This document shows positions 8,007 through 17,479 of a stretch of 64,000 nt of DNA, piece by piece (position 1 is the stretch's first letter; every line of letters starts with the position of its first letter). The notes below the pieces were generated by a model. The model saw only the letters and a list, made by a program, of their open reading frames with translations, had not been told where the DNA came from and made no database searches. The position numbers and the translations under genes were made by a program. This DNA is from Cytophagales bacterium (GTDB taxonomy: Bacteria > Bacteroidota > Bacteroidia > Cytophagales > Bernardetiaceae): assembly GCA_004293815.1 (NCBI GenBank), contig RDZD01000021.1:34025-98024 (forward strand), given 5' to 3'.

Positions 8007-10820
8007 ATGAAAGCTCTTTGTATTATTACCTTCCTTTTTCTAGGTATCACTTTGCACACACACGCCCAAAGCTTTGATAGCCTAGCTTGGCAAAAACACT
8101 TTAAAACAGCTGACTCCCTCATGCAAAAGCGTGCTTTTGCCGCTTCTTTGCCCTATTATGAAAAAGCACTCAAGACCAGCTCATCCAATACTGAAGCATT
8201 TTTGACCACACGCAACGGGCTAGGAAGAGCCATGAGCTTCTTAAAACCTCGAGCAGAATCAGAAAAATACTTACTTGAAAATGTGCAACTCTGTCAAAAA
8301 AAAGGTGAACAAAGCAGCTTTTATAGCACAGCACTGCATAATCTTGGCACATTCTACCTCCCAGTGGGTGTAGGCAACTTGCCCGAAATGAGCGAAAAAT
8401 ACCTCAAAGAAGCTGCAACTCTCCGCAAACAAAATCTGGGCGAAAAACATCTTGACTATGCCAACACGCTCAATAGCTTGGCTATTCTCTACCGAAGTCT
8501 AGGCAAATATAGCCTTTCTGAGCAAATGTATAGGGAAAGTGCTGATATTCGCAAAACCGCGCTTGGGCCAAACCATCCTGAATATCTCATCACACTCAAC
8601 AACTGGGCTGTACTTAATGTAGATATGCGCAATTATGACTTAGCAGAAGATTTGTATATCAAGGTTTTAGCTGCGAGAGAAAAAGTGCTCGGCCCCAAAC
8701 ACCCTGACTATGCCGCCTCCCTCAACAATTTGGCTGTACTTTATAATCTGTCCAAAAAACACAGCTTAGCAATAGAGACCTACCAAAAAAGCAGTCTTGT
8801 CAGCAAAGAAGCTTTTGGCGAAAAACGGCCTGAATATGCGTCAGTTCTGAACAATTTAGCTCTTTTGTACTATGAATTGGGCCGTTACCATGCCGCTGAA
8901 GAACTGCTAAAACAAGCCTTAAAAATACGGAAAGAGGCTTTAGGCTCTAAACACCCTGACTATGCCGCTTCACTCAACAACTTAGCTCTTTTACGCCGCG
9001 AAACAGGGCATTACAAAGAGGCTTTGGCTTTAAGTAAGGAAAGTCTTGGTATTTATGAGGCTATTTTTGGTAAAAAACACGCCAGCTACGCCCAAGTACT
9101 CAATACCATGGCCGCTATGTACGGGCTTGCCAATCAATCGGATAGCAGCTGGGTAATGCATCAAGCTGCCAAAGACTGGGCTTTAATGCAAGTTTTGGTG
9201 CAATTTCCTGCCCTTACAGAAGCGCAAAAAGAAAGTTTTTATTTTTTGAAGCTCAAGAAGTATCTACGCGACTACAACACTTATGCCTTTTCACAAAATC
9301 CTAAGTTGTACAGCGGCTTCCTTTATGATTTTCAGCTATCTACCAAGGCTTTGCTTATGCAGTCTGCTCAAAAAAGCCGAAAACGTATTTTGGCGAGTGG
9401 CGACTCTACCTTGGTAGCGCAATACGGTAAATGGTTAGATATTAAATATCAAACTATCAGAGCTTTAGAGCTGGGTAATGAAGAGCGAAAAAAGCGCAAT
9501 ATCCACCTAGACTCCCTTCTTGAGACTACAGAAATATTAGAAAAACAACTTATACAAAAGTCTCAAGCCTTTGAGAAGCTTACAGAACATAAAACAGTGC
9601 GTTGGCAAGATGTGCAAGCCAAACTTAAAACAGGACAGGCCGCAGTAGAAATGGTTCGCTTCAAAAAATTTGGTGTAGTCAAGACCGTTCAGGATACTTC
9701 AGGCGGGCGCAGCGCAGAATATCCCTTTTATGCCTATACAGACAGTGTTTTTTATGCTGCTTTGATAATCAAGAAGAATTCTAGCCAGCCTGAAGTGGTG
9801 CTTTTAAATAATGGTAAAGAGCTTGAGGACAAATATCTTAAATACTATCAAAACTCCATTGAAAACGAGCTAGCGGATGAAAACAGCTATCGTGAGTTTT
9901 GGCAACCTATTGCAGAAGCTCTAGGTAACACTAAAAAGATTTTCTTCTCACCAGATGGTGTATATGCTCAGCTGAGCTTGAATGTGCTACAAAACCCCAA
10001 AACTAAAAAATATATCTTTGAAGAGCTTGAGGTCCACACTGTAACCAACACCAAAGATCTTTTGGGATTTGGCAAACAAAGCAATCCCAACAAAACAGCC
10101 AGCTTATTGGGTTTTCCACTTTATGATCTCAATAAGGCAGACGCGCAAGGCTTAGCCTCCGTAAACAGGCGTGCACTTTCGGATGATGAGCGCGCACTTA
10201 CAGCCAACTTTCAGTCTGTACAACTTCTGCCGGGTACTAAAACAGAGATAGAAACCATAGGTTCTACTCTCATTGCCAACAACTATGACCTTACTGTAAA
10301 TATTTCAGAGCTTGCCAGCGAAGAAAACATCAAAAAAGTAAATAATCCAAAAATTCTGCACATTGCCACACATGGATTTTTTATAGATGAGCAAAATGAA
10401 CAGACCAACCCTATGCTGCGTTCTGGACTTTTGTTAGCAGGCTGCACCAACTACGCACAGGCTAAGAACAAGCCAGATACCGAAGATGGCGTACTTACCG
10501 CTGCCGAAGCCATGAATTTGAATTTAGACCAAACAGACTTAGTCGTACTGTCGGCTTGTGAAACTGGTTTGGGAGCAAGTCAGGCTGGCGAGGGGGTTTA
10601 TGGTCTGCAAAGGGCGTTTTGCATAGCAGGTGCAAAAACAGTCGTGATGTCAATGTGGAAAGTGGACGACGTTGTGACGCAAAAATTAATGACTTCTTTT
10701 TATGCTCATTATGCTCAGAGTGGACTGGTGCGCGAAGCATTCCGAAAGGCTCAAGATGAGGTACGTAAAAAATATCCGCAGCCTTATTATTGGGGTGCTT
10801 TTGTGATGACAGGAGAATAA
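8007..10820 (+). CDS. Secreted TPR-CHAT domain protein (caspase-like)
   Basis: CHAT domains are caspase-fold peptidases related to separase. The ATG at 8007 begins a signal peptide (MKALCIITFLFLG, with cleavage probably after HAQ, residue 21); an in-frame TTG 24 bases earlier would bury it. Residues about 25-390 are tetratricopeptide repeats of 42 residues of the kinesin-light-chain style, with repeated HPDYAASLNNLA motifs. A helical linker precedes the CHAT domain (about 620-937). The putative catalytic dyad is present: His789 in ATHGF and Cys851 in SACETG. Most CHAT proteins studied act in the cytoplasm; this one appears exported to the periplasm or outer surface. It converges on the next gene with 21 bases between stops. 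The substrate is unknown. Confidence 0.9.
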   Translation: MKALCIITFLFLGITLHTHAQSFDSLAWQKHFKTADSLMQKRAFAASLPYYEKALKTSSSNTEAFLTTRNGLGRAMSFLKPRAESEKYLLENVQLCQKKGEQSSFYSTALHNLGTFYLPVGVGNLPEMSEKYLKEAATLRKQNLGEKHLDYANTLNSLAILYRSLGKYSLSEQMYRESADIRKTALGPNHPEYLITLNNWAVLNVDMRNYDLAEDLYIKVLAAREKVLGPKHPDYAASLNNLAVLYNLSKKHSLAIETYQKSSLVSKEAFGEKRPEYASVLNNLALLYYELGRYHAAEELLKQALKIRKEALGSKHPDYAASLNNLALLRRETGHYKEALALSKESLGIYEAIFGKKHASYAQVLNTMAAMYGLANQSDSSWVMHQAAKDWALMQVLVQFPALTEAQKESFYFLKLKKYLRDYNTYAFSQNPKLYSGFLYDFQLSTKALLMQSAQKSRKRILASGDSTLVAQYGKWLDIKYQTIRALELGNEERKKRNIHLDSLLETTEILEKQLIQKSQAFEKLTEHKTVRWQDVQAKLKTGQAAVEMVRFKKFGVVKTVQDTSGGRSAEYPFYAYTDSVFYAALIIKKNSSQPEVVLLNNGKELEDKYLKYYQNSIENELADENSYREFWQPIAEALGNTKKIFFSPDGVYAQLSLNVLQNPKTKKYIFEELEVHTVTNTKDLLGFGKQSNPNKTASLLGFPLYDLNKADAQGLASVNRRALSDDERALTANFQSVQLLPGTKTEIETIGSTLIANNYDLTVNISELASEENIKKVNNPKILHIATHGFFIDEQNEQTNPMLRSGLLLAGCTNYAQAKNKPDTEDGVLTAAEAMNLNLDQTDLVVLSACETGLGASQAGEGVYGLQRAFCIAGAKTVVMSMWKVDDVVTQKLMTSFYAHYAQSGLVREAFRKAQDEVRKKYPQPYYWGAFVMTGE

Positions 10821-10841
10821 AAAACTTTTCATCACCTGATG

Positions 10842-11357
10842 TTAAGTCCTAGTCCAAAATTTATCAGTCATAGCTAGTGCCCTGTTCCAGCTTTCTTCTT
10901 TTACTGGCCACTCCAAAGCTAACACCACAAACCCCGCAAAATCATGAAAATAATACGGGCAAAAATCTAAACCTGTTTTGCCCCATTCTGTTTCCTGACA
11001 AACCAAAATGCAGGGTAACAGAGAATACTGAGCAATAAAGGCTGACCAGTTCAGAGGCCAGTCAAAGCTCATAACATGCGCCAAACGCCTATGGGAAGGA
11101 AGTTTTTCCCAGCAATGGCTTTTGGTCAGAGCATCTAGGCTAACGCTAGGGCTTACAATCAATAAAATGGCAGCCTCTTGAAGAGAAACAAGCTTTAAAT
11201 AGTCTTCGGCCTTACTTGTTATAGGTGAAACCTCTTCAAAAACACTCACTTTAATATCTTCTTGCAAAGAGAAAAGAGCCTTATTGTAAAAAAAAGGTAG
11301 GAAAGACCAATCTTCATCTTGGTTTATAATCAAGTTTGTTGGTGTTTTCTCTTGCAT
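10842..11357 (-). CDS. Unassigned protein, possible divergent TIR-like domain
   Basis: No family is recognised with confidence. The 171 residues have no signal peptide or membrane segment. Their order of motifs resembles a TIR domain of the bacterial conflict-system type: an opening strand followed by DEDW, a strand near residue 37 ending VSVFEE, then LQEAAILLIVSPS (about 75-88), which copies the helix-strand-SP motif of TIR domains. A SHCWEKL segment sits where a catalytic glutamate would be, and a later DWPLNWSAF...LLP region resembles the TIR DW...LP element. The similarity is by eye and could be chance. It ends 21 bases from the CHAT gene stop on the opposite strand, and dnaK is downstream of it on the same strand after a gap of about 200 bases. 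Confidence 0.55.
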   Translation of the reverse strand: MQEKTPTNLIINQDEDWSFLPFFYNKALFSLQEDIKVSVFEEVSPITSKAEDYLKLVSLQEAAILLIVSPSVSLDALTKSHCWEKLPSHRRLAHVMSFDWPLNWSAFIAQYSLLPCILVCQETEWGKTGLDFCPYYFHDFAGFVVLALEWPVKEESWNRALAMTDKFWTRT

Positions 11358-11501
11358 ATTATCTTTTGTGCTTCATATCTTTCAATCTATCCCAAAGCGG
11401 TTTTTGTCCGCGCTGCACCAATTACAAAGATACGAAATGGCTCGACTCTAAACGTTGTGATTTAATAAAAGTTTACAAAAAACATATCGTAAGATGATAA
11501 A

Positions 11502-11541
11502 AAAGAGCCTCAGAAACCAAAAACTGCTTCTGAGGCTCTTT
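11502..11541 (-). terminator. Rho-independent terminator after dnaK
   Basis: A perfect 14-base inverted repeat (AAAGAGCCTCAGAA at 11502-11515 and its complement at 11528-11541) with a 12-base loop. Read on the minus strand it is followed by a run of U, as expected for a terminator 19 bases beyond the dnaK stop. Confidence 0.85.
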
Positions 11542-11559
11542 AACAAGAAAAGAGATGTC

Positions 11560-13479
11560 CTATTTCTTCACTTCCTCAAAGTCTACGTCGGTAACGTTTC
11601 CTTTATCATCCGCGCCGTTGGCTTGCTGCGAACCGTCTGTACCTGCACTGCTGGTGTTATCTGCTGAAGCATTTGCACCTGCATTTTTGTACATTTCTTC
11701 TGTAGCTCCTTGCCAAGCTGTGTTGAGAGCAGTCATAGCAGCATCTATAGCAGCAATATCCTTACTAGCATGAGCTTTTCGCAAATCCTCAAGACCATTA
11801 GAGATGGCGGTGCGGTGTGCGTCTGTCAGCTTATCACCATATTCTTTGAGCTGTTTTTCTGTATTAAAAATCAGGCTGTCTGCTTGATTGATCTTTTCTA
11901 CCATTTCTTTGGCAGACTTGTCTGCATCAGCGTTAGCTTCAGCTTCGCGGCGCATTCTTTGAATTTCTGCCTCTGTAAGACCAGAAGAAGCTTCTATACG
12001 AATTTTTTGCTCGCGATTTGTAGCTAAATCCTTAGCCGATACATTCAAAATACCATTTGCATCTATGTCAAAGGCTACCTCAATCTGAGGTACACCTCTT
12101 GGTGCTGGCGGAATACCATCAAGGTGAAATTTGCCAATGCTTTTGTTGTCTTTGGCCATCGAGCGTTCACCTTGAAGAATATGAATTTCTACAGAGGGTT
12201 GGCTATCAGCCGCGGTAGAGAAAGTCTGAACTTTTCTGGTTGGAATGATGGTGTTAGACTCAATCATGCGTGTAAACACACCGCCCATAGTTTCAATACC
12301 CAAAGAAAGTGGCGTAACGTCCAAAAGAACAACGTCTTTAACCTCACCTGTGAGTACACCACCTTGTATAGCTGCACCTACAGCCACTACCTCATCAGGG
12401 TTTACACCCTTACTAGGTTTCTTACCAAAAAACTTTTCTACCTCCTCTTGAATACGAGGGATACGTGTAGAACCACCTACTAATATGACCTCATCTATCT
12501 CTTTTGCGGTAAGTCCAGCATCTTTTAAAGCTTTTGCACAAGGCTCGAACGTGCGGCGAACCAGCTCGTCAGAGATTTGCTCGAATTTAGCCCGCGTGAG
12601 CGTCTTAACCAAGTGTTTAGGAATACCGTTCACAGGCATAATATACGGGAGATTAATCTCTGTGGTGGTACCACTAGAGAGTTCAATCTTAGCTTTTTCA
12701 GCAGCGTCTTTGAGTCTCTGAAGAGCCATGGGGTCTTTGCGAAGGTCTATAGCTTCATCTGCCAAAAACTCAGCCGCAAGCCAGTCTATGATAACTTGGT
12801 CAAAATCATCGCCGCCCAAGTGGGTATCGCCGTTTGTTGATTTTACTTCAAAAACGCCATCACCAAGCTCTAGAACAGATATATCAAAAGTACCGCCACC
12901 AAGATCATAAACGGCAATCTTCATTTCTTTGCCCTTCTTATCAAGTCCGTAAGCAAGAGCTGCGGCTGTAGGCTCGTTGATTATACGGCGTACTTTAAGG
13001 CCTGCAATTTCACCAGCTTCCTTAGTTGCTTGTCTTTGTGCGTCGTTGAAGTAAGCAGGTACTGTAATAACTGCTTCTGTAACTGTTGTTCCGAGATAGT
13101 CTTCTGCTGTAGCCTTCATTTTCTGAAGAATAATGGCAGATATTTCTTGTGGAGTGTAGAGACGTTCATCTATACGCACACGGGGCGTATCGTTTTGACC
13201 ACGTTCTACTTTGTAGGTCAGATATTGTCTTTCGCGCTCCACTTCAGAGTATTTGTTACCCATAAAACGCTTGATTGAGCTAATGGTTTTTTCAGGGTTG
13301 GTAATAGCCTGGCGTTTGGCTGGCGCACCCACTTTACGCTCGCCGTCCTTCAAAAAGCCTACAATAGAAGGCGTTGTACGCTGACCTTCACTATTTGGGA
13401 TAACAACAGGTTCGTTGCCTTCCATTACAGACACGCAAGAGTTTGTGGTGCCTAAGTCAATACCAATTATTTTGCTCAT
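11560..13479 (-). CDS. dnaK: Chaperone protein DnaK (Hsp70)
   Basis: The major cytoplasmic Hsp70, which folds and refolds proteins with DnaJ and GrpE partners. At 639 residues it has the standard length. The ATPase domain (1 to about 385) opens with [11 protein letters not shown] and includes the phosphate-binding YDLGGGTFD and the adenosine motif VGGSTRIP. The substrate-binding domain follows (about 390-505, starting after the [14 protein letters not shown] linker), then the helical lid and a disordered Gly/Ala/Asn-rich tail. The C-terminus ends in DVDFEEVKK, close to the usual DnaK tail. grpE and dnaJ are not adjacent. No HrcA/CIRCE operator is seen upstream, and the start codon is the first conserved Met. 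Confidence 0.98.
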   Translation of the reverse strand: MSKIIGIDLGTTNSCVSVMEGNEPVVIPNSEGQRTTPSIVGFLKDGERKVGAPAKRQAITNPEKTISSIKRFMGNKYSEVERERQYLTYKVERGQNDTPRVRIDERLYTPQEISAIILQKMKATAEDYLGTTVTEAVITVPAYFNDAQRQATKEAGEIAGLKVRRIINEPTAAALAYGLDKKGKEMKIAVYDLGGGTFDISVLELGDGVFEVKSTNGDTHLGGDDFDQVIIDWLAAEFLADEAIDLRKDPMALQRLKDAAEKAKIELSSGTTTEINLPYIMPVNGIPKHLVKTLTRAKFEQISDELVRRTFEPCAKALKDAGLTAKEIDEVILVGGSTRIPRIQEEVEKFFGKKPSKGVNPDEVVAVGAAIQGGVLTGEVKDVVLLDVTPLSLGIETMGGVFTRMIESNTIIPTRKVQTFSTAADSQPSVEIHILQGERSMAKDNKSIGKFHLDGIPPAPRGVPQIEVAFDIDANGILNVSAKDLATNREQKIRIEASSGLTEAEIQRMRREAEANADADKSAKEMVEKINQADSLIFNTEKQLKEYGDKLTDAHRTAISNGLEDLRKAHASKDIAAIDAAMTALNTAWQGATEEMYKNAGANASADNTSSAGTDGSQQANGADDKGNVTDVDFEEVKK

Positions 13480-13829
13480 AATGTCTTGTGACTATTTTAT
13501 AAAAGTTTGCACTCGGGGCTGTTTAGATTCTGCGAGCACACATAGTTTTTTGCAAGGCTTGTGCCAAGCCGTCGTTTATGACAAAATGACACATTAAAAT
13601 AGGCAAATGTGTTTTTCGGAAGATTTAAGTCTGACAAAAAATTACTTCCAAGCGCATTTACTGACATCTTGTGTGGCGGCTCAGACATGTGCATAGAGAT
13701 ATGTAACCTCGCTCTAAAAACAAAAGTTGAACCTATAGGCTAGGCTCAACTTTTGGGTAAACAGATTTAAAGATGTAGTTTTAAAGCATAGAACTTTGTT
13801 TACGTAAAACTATTGTTTTAGTGATACTT
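13480..13829. other. Intergenic region upstream of dnaK
   Basis: A 350-base gap holding the terminator at 13721-13755. A 65-codon open frame on the minus strand (13497-13694) shows no recognisable domain or ribosome site and is probably not a gene. No canonical -33/-7 pair was found for dnaK, and no CIRCE element; heat-shock control is therefore not visible in the sequence. Confidence 0.5.
13721..13755 (-). terminator. Terminator after the small type IX secretion gene
   Basis: Inverted repeat CAAAAGTTGA (13721-13730) with TCAACTTTTG (13746-13755), extended by imperfect pairing in the loop-side arms. On the minus strand it is followed by U-rich sequence, so it ends the transcript of the gene at 13830-14201. 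Confidence 0.7.
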
Positions 13830-14201
13830 TTAGCGTTTTACAACCAACTTACGCGTGGCAACATTTTGATTATTTACGCTTATGGTATATAAGTAAACTC
13901 CTACTTTAAAGTTCTCTATTGGTAGAGTCACTGATTCATCAAACTGAGAAAGTTTCATTTCAGCAACCTTTGAACCAAGAACGGTAAAGAAAGTAATTTT
14001 TGCATCTTGCGCACTAGACGCAAGACGGTAATTGAAAGTAATTTGCTGTGATGCTGGATTTGGGAAAACGTTACTGATTTGTATCTGTGCGTTTTCGATA
14101 GCACCATCAGAAGCTACTTTCACAGGCTGTTGCGCCATAGCAGACTGCGTCCATGCTACGAGCACAAAAATCCACATGAAAAGTAAATGTTTAATGGTCA
14201 T
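13830..14201 (-). CDS. Small secreted protein made almost only of a T9SS sorting domain
   Basis: The 123-residue product has an N-terminal signal peptide (hydrophobic core about 5-20, cleavage probably after AMAQ) and then, from about residue 40, a type A C-terminal sorting domain of the type IX secretion system. The signature is visible: VFPNPASQQITFNY, a glycine turn GVYLYTISV and a final lysine/arginine-rich KLVVKR. Only about 15-20 residues lie between the two, so there is no cargo domain. It may be a remnant of a larger secreted protein, a surface-attached peptide, or a decoy substrate of the sorting machinery; these are inferences. A consensus promoter and a terminator bracket it, which argues for a complete expressed gene. 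Confidence 0.85.
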   Translation of the reverse strand: MTIKHLLFMWIFVLVAWTQSAMAQQPVKVASDGAIENAQIQISNVFPNPASQQITFNYRLASSAQDAKITFFTVLGSKVAEMKLSQFDESVTLPIENFKVGVYLYTISVNNQNVATRKLVVKR

Positions 14202-14274
14202 CTTGTAGTTGTTAAATAAGTCAATGAAAATTGTGAATTCCTAAGCTCCTAACGTGAAGGCATGAAGATTGTTT

Positions 14275-14305
14275 CAAATATAGATTCTTTTTTGACTAAT
14301 CGCAA
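14275..14305 (-). promoter_or_regulatory. Promoter of the small T9SS protein
   Basis: On the minus strand the -7 box is TATATTTG (14282-14275) and the -33 box TTG (14305-14303), 20 bases apart. This matches the Bacteroidota consensus. The transcript should start near 14268, giving a leader of roughly 67 bases. Confidence 0.6.
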
Positions 14306-14357
14306 TTTTTTTATGCTTTTTAACATTTTTTTCACTCTTGATTTAATCCAAGAAATG

Positions 14358-14393
14358 CAAAGAGGTTGGCAAAACATTTTACCAACCTCTTTG
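14358..14393 (-). terminator. Terminator of the act-cta operon
   Basis: Perfect 12-base inverted repeat CAAAGAGGTTGG / CCAACCTCTTTG with a 12-base loop, 26 bases past the ctaD stop. The U-run on the minus strand is interrupted, so termination may be partial. Confidence 0.75.
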
Positions 14394-14418
14394 CTGTATC
14401 CTGTGTTAAAGAATTACT

Positions 14419-16311
14419 TTATGAATTCTTCTTGGCCTCTGGTGTACCAAAACGTTCAGGTTCGTACTCCTTTTCTTGCTCTACAAATATGGCCTCATAA
14501 GGCAAGTTTGATTCAAGAGTTTCTGAATACGGTACATTTTGAGGTATAAAATCTTCAGGAGCGTTAGGCTTGCTGTAGTCATACGGCCAGCGATACACGT
14601 GAGGAATTTCACCAGGCCAGTTGCCGTGCTGAGGAAAACGTGGTGTTGTCCATTCCAAGGTATTTGAACGCCATGGATTAGATGGTGCAGGACGGCCTTT
14701 GAAAATAGAGTAGAAGAAGTTAAATGCGAACAGCAGTTGAGCACCAAAAGCAATCATCGCAGATATTGAAATAAAGGCACTCACATCAGCAAATGCGTCA
14801 AGCGAGTCGAATTGAGTGAAAGAATAGTAACGGCGCGGATAACCTGCCATACCCATGTGGTGCATTGGGAAGAACACACAGTATACACCAACAAATGTAA
14901 GCCAAAAATGGATATACCCCATACGCTCATCCATCATACGTCCAAACATTTTAGGGAACCAGTGGTAAACACCAGCCATCATTCCAAGAAATGCTGAAGC
15001 ACCCATCACTAAGTGAAAGTGAGCCACCACAAAGTAAGTGTCGTGAAGTTGAATATCAATTGCTGCACTAGCCAAGTGAATACCTGTCACACCACCGCCA
15101 ACAAACAAGGATACAAGACCTATTGAAAACATCATTGCAGGAGTAAATACAATGTTACCCCGCCAGAGCGTAGTGACATAATTAAAGGCTTTAACCGCTG
15201 AAGGCACTGCAATGATGAGCGTCAAAAACATAAAGACTGTTCCCAAAAATGGGTTCATACCTGTCATGTACATGTGGTGCGCCCAAACAATAAAGGACAA
15301 GAAAGCAATACCTAAAATTGAACCTATCATAGCACGATAACCAAAAATTGGTTTACGCGAATTAGTAGCGATAATTTCTGAAGTAATGCCCAATGATGGC
15401 AAAATAATGATGTAAACCTCAGGGTGACCTAAGAACCAGAACAAGTGCTGGAATAATAACGCGCTGCCGCCCACGTGGTGAAGAGCTTGTCCGTTAATGT
15501 AGATTTCTGACAAGAAAAAGCTTGTGCCAAAGCTACGATCAAATACCAGTAATAGCGCAGCCGAGAAAAGAACAGGGAAAGACAAGACACCGATAACCGC
15601 TGTGATAAAGAACGCCCATATCGTTAAAGGCATTCTTGTAAACGTCATACCAGCTGTGCGAAGGTTAATAACAGTTGTTATATAGTTGATGCTACCCAAA
15701 AGGCTAGATACAATAAATACCGCCATACTCAACAGCCATAAAGTCATACCGCCCTTAGAGCCAGGTGCAGCTTCCTGCAATGCGCTGAGAGGCGGATAAA
15801 CTACCCAACCACCACCAGCAGGTCCAGTCTCCAAAAATATTGATACAAACATCAATATCCCTGACACGAAGAAGAACCAGTAAGAAAGCATATTCAAAAA
15901 GCCAGAGGCCATATCGCGTGCACCTACCTGCAAAGGAATTAGGAAGTTACTGAATGTTCCACTCAAGCCCGCAGTTAAAACAAAGAATACCATGATGGTG
16001 CCGTGCATTGTGACAAGTGCAAGATAAAAATCCTTATCCATCTTACCATCTTTGTCTATCCATTCACCCAACAAAGGCTTAAGCCAAGTTAAATCAGCAT
16101 CAGGAAAACCTAATTGAATTCTGAATAAAATTGAGAATAAACCACCTATAAAAGCCCATATCAAGCCTGTTATCAAAAACTGCTTAGCAATAGTCTTATG
16201 ATCTTCACTGAAAATATACTTGGTTATGAAGGTCTCGTGGTGTTCGTGATGTTCGTGCTCATCATGGGCGTGAGCTGCACCATGCTGAACTGCTGTTTGT
16301 GTTGCTCCCAT
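14419..16311 (-). CDS. ctaD: Cytochrome c oxidase subunit I
   Basis: This is the catalytic subunit of the terminal oxidase, reducing oxygen to water with pumped protons. The 630 residues include twelve membrane helices after a His-rich N-terminus. Heme and copper ligands are visible: His in TMHGTIM for the low-spin heme, HPEVY with the cross-linked His-Tyr pair, the HH pair in WAHHMYMTGM for CuB, and HFHLV for both hemes. The glutamate in GHPEVY marks the A1 class. The K-channel lysine is kept in PSAVKAF. The usual GAPDMAFPRMN loop is changed to GARDMASGFLN. It is last in the operon, 31 bases after ctaC; no subunit III or IV gene follows. Confidence 0.97.
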   Translation of the reverse strand: MGATQTAVQHGAAHAHDEHEHHEHHETFITKYIFSEDHKTIAKQFLITGLIWAFIGGLFSILFRIQLGFPDADLTWLKPLLGEWIDKDGKMDKDFYLALVTMHGTIMVFFVLTAGLSGTFSNFLIPLQVGARDMASGFLNMLSYWFFFVSGILMFVSIFLETGPAGGGWVVYPPLSALQEAAPGSKGGMTLWLLSMAVFIVSSLLGSINYITTVINLRTAGMTFTRMPLTIWAFFITAVIGVLSFPVLFSAALLLVFDRSFGTSFFLSEIYINGQALHHVGGSALLFQHLFWFLGHPEVYIIILPSLGITSEIIATNSRKPIFGYRAMIGSILGIAFLSFIVWAHHMYMTGMNPFLGTVFMFLTLIIAVPSAVKAFNYVTTLWRGNIVFTPAMMFSIGLVSLFVGGGVTGIHLASAAIDIQLHDTYFVVAHFHLVMGASAFLGMMAGVYHWFPKMFGRMMDERMGYIHFWLTFVGVYCVFFPMHHMGMAGYPRRYYSFTQFDSLDAFADVSAFISISAMIAFGAQLLFAFNFFYSIFKGRPAPSNPWRSNTLEWTTPRFPQHGNWPGEIPHVYRWPYDYSKPNAPEDFIPQNVPYSETLESNLPYEAIFVEQEKEYEPERFGTPEAKKNS

Positions 16312-16342
16312 TTACGTGTTTGTTTAAATTTAGCTAAAGTTT

Positions 16343-17398
16343 TTATTTATTCAAGGCCAAGCCACCTACATTGATACCTTTTTTCTGCAAATACTCCTTG
16401 TTCTTGACAGCCCAAGGTTCTTGCTCTGCATACCATTTATCAAATTCGGCTTTTTCTAAAACAGATACTTTCATTTTCATAGCAAAGTGGCTATTTCCAC
16501 AAACTTCGGTGCAAGTTAAAATGTAATCGAACTCCGCAGCATTTGGCCTGCCTTCTTTGCTCAATTGAGCGCGCATTTCCTCGGTTGTTTTAGTTGGCAT
16601 AAACCAAAAAGAAGTAGGCATACCAGGCACCGCATCCATCTTCACACGAAAATGCGGCAAAAATACACTGTGTAATACGTCCCGTGAACGAATCTTTAAA
16701 AGTACATTCTGACCTTTTGGCAACTTCAATTCACTGGCAGTGAAATCATCAGCATTGGTTTTAAAGTCTTTTTTAAAATCCATGCCGATAGCATTATCGT
16801 CATCAATTTGTCTAAAATCATGACGACCCAGCTTACCGTCTTTGCCTGCATAACGTACCATCCAGTTGAATTGCTTACCAATAACTTCAATTTCGAGGCT
16901 ACCTGTAGGAGCAGGTGCTGTAACACTACTCCAAACATTCCAGCCCATTAATACCAACACTGTGAGAACAATAGCCGGTACTACAGTCCAAACAATTTCT
17001 AATTTGTGGTTGTCAGCATAGAAATAGGCTTTACGATTATCTTTAAATCTGTAAATAAAGGGAAAGCTCAAAAGCAAAGCATTAACCAAAGCAAATGCTA
17101 TGAAGACAACAATGGTGGTTATCCAAAACAAATTATCTATACTAGACCCGTGTGCAGAAGATGCTTCAGGCAGATAATGAATTTTGACAGCGTCAGAATA
17201 CCAAAATATAGCGACCATGCCGACCACAAAGAAGATAATGAGAGATAATCCATTCACAGCAGCAGATTTCCCTGTGCGGCGCTCATAATTTTCGCCAGAA
17301 GTCTTAGATAAATTTACAAGCGCAAAAACTCTATAAATAAATCCTAAAAGTCCAACAAAGACGATTACGCCTAAAATTAAAATAACATAAAACATCAT
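16343..17398 (-). CDS. ctaC: Cytochrome c oxidase subunit II
   Basis: Subunit II accepts electrons at the binuclear CuA centre and passes them to subunit I. The CuA loop is complete: CTEVCGNSHFAM supplies two Cys, a His and a Met, and an upstream His is in VLHSVFLP. The 351-residue protein has four hydrophobic N-terminal segments (about 3-28, 48-68, 88-112 and 133-155) where the classical subunit has two, so the N-terminus is extended by two extra helices. There is no C-terminal heme c domain, so the enzyme is not a caa3 type; electrons would come from the complex III cytochromes. It lies 81 bases after actF and 31 before ctaD. Confidence 0.95.
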   Translation of the reverse strand: MMFYVILILGVIVFVGLLGFIYRVFALVNLSKTSGENYERRTGKSAAVNGLSLIIFFVVGMVAIFWYSDAVKIHYLPEASSAHGSSIDNLFWITTIVVFIAFALVNALLLSFPFIYRFKDNRKAYFYADNHKLEIVWTVVPAIVLTVLVLMGWNVWSSVTAPAPTGSLEIEVIGKQFNWMVRYAGKDGKLGRHDFRQIDDDNAIGMDFKKDFKTNADDFTASELKLPKGQNVLLKIRSRDVLHSVFLPHFRVKMDAVPGMPTSFWFMPTKTTEEMRAQLSKEGRPNAAEFDYILTCTEVCGNSHFAMKMKVSVLEKAEFDKWYAEQEPWAVKNKEYLQKKGINVGGLALNK

Positions 17399-17479
17399 AG
17401 CTTTTTTCTTTTAAAAACTGTTTGTTGATGAATAAAGGTTTTTGTTTTTACCAGAACCATTGAAATTTTTTGTCAAATT

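Noticed and set aside
13500..13540. CIRCE (HrcA) operator near dnaK
   Set aside because: The repeat GCACTC...GAGCAC has the wrong spacing and arms; it does not match TTAGCACTC-N9-GAGTGCTAA.
13497..13694. Open frame of 65 codons upstream of dnaK
   Set aside because: No domain, no ribosome site, and it lies in the dnaK leader region.
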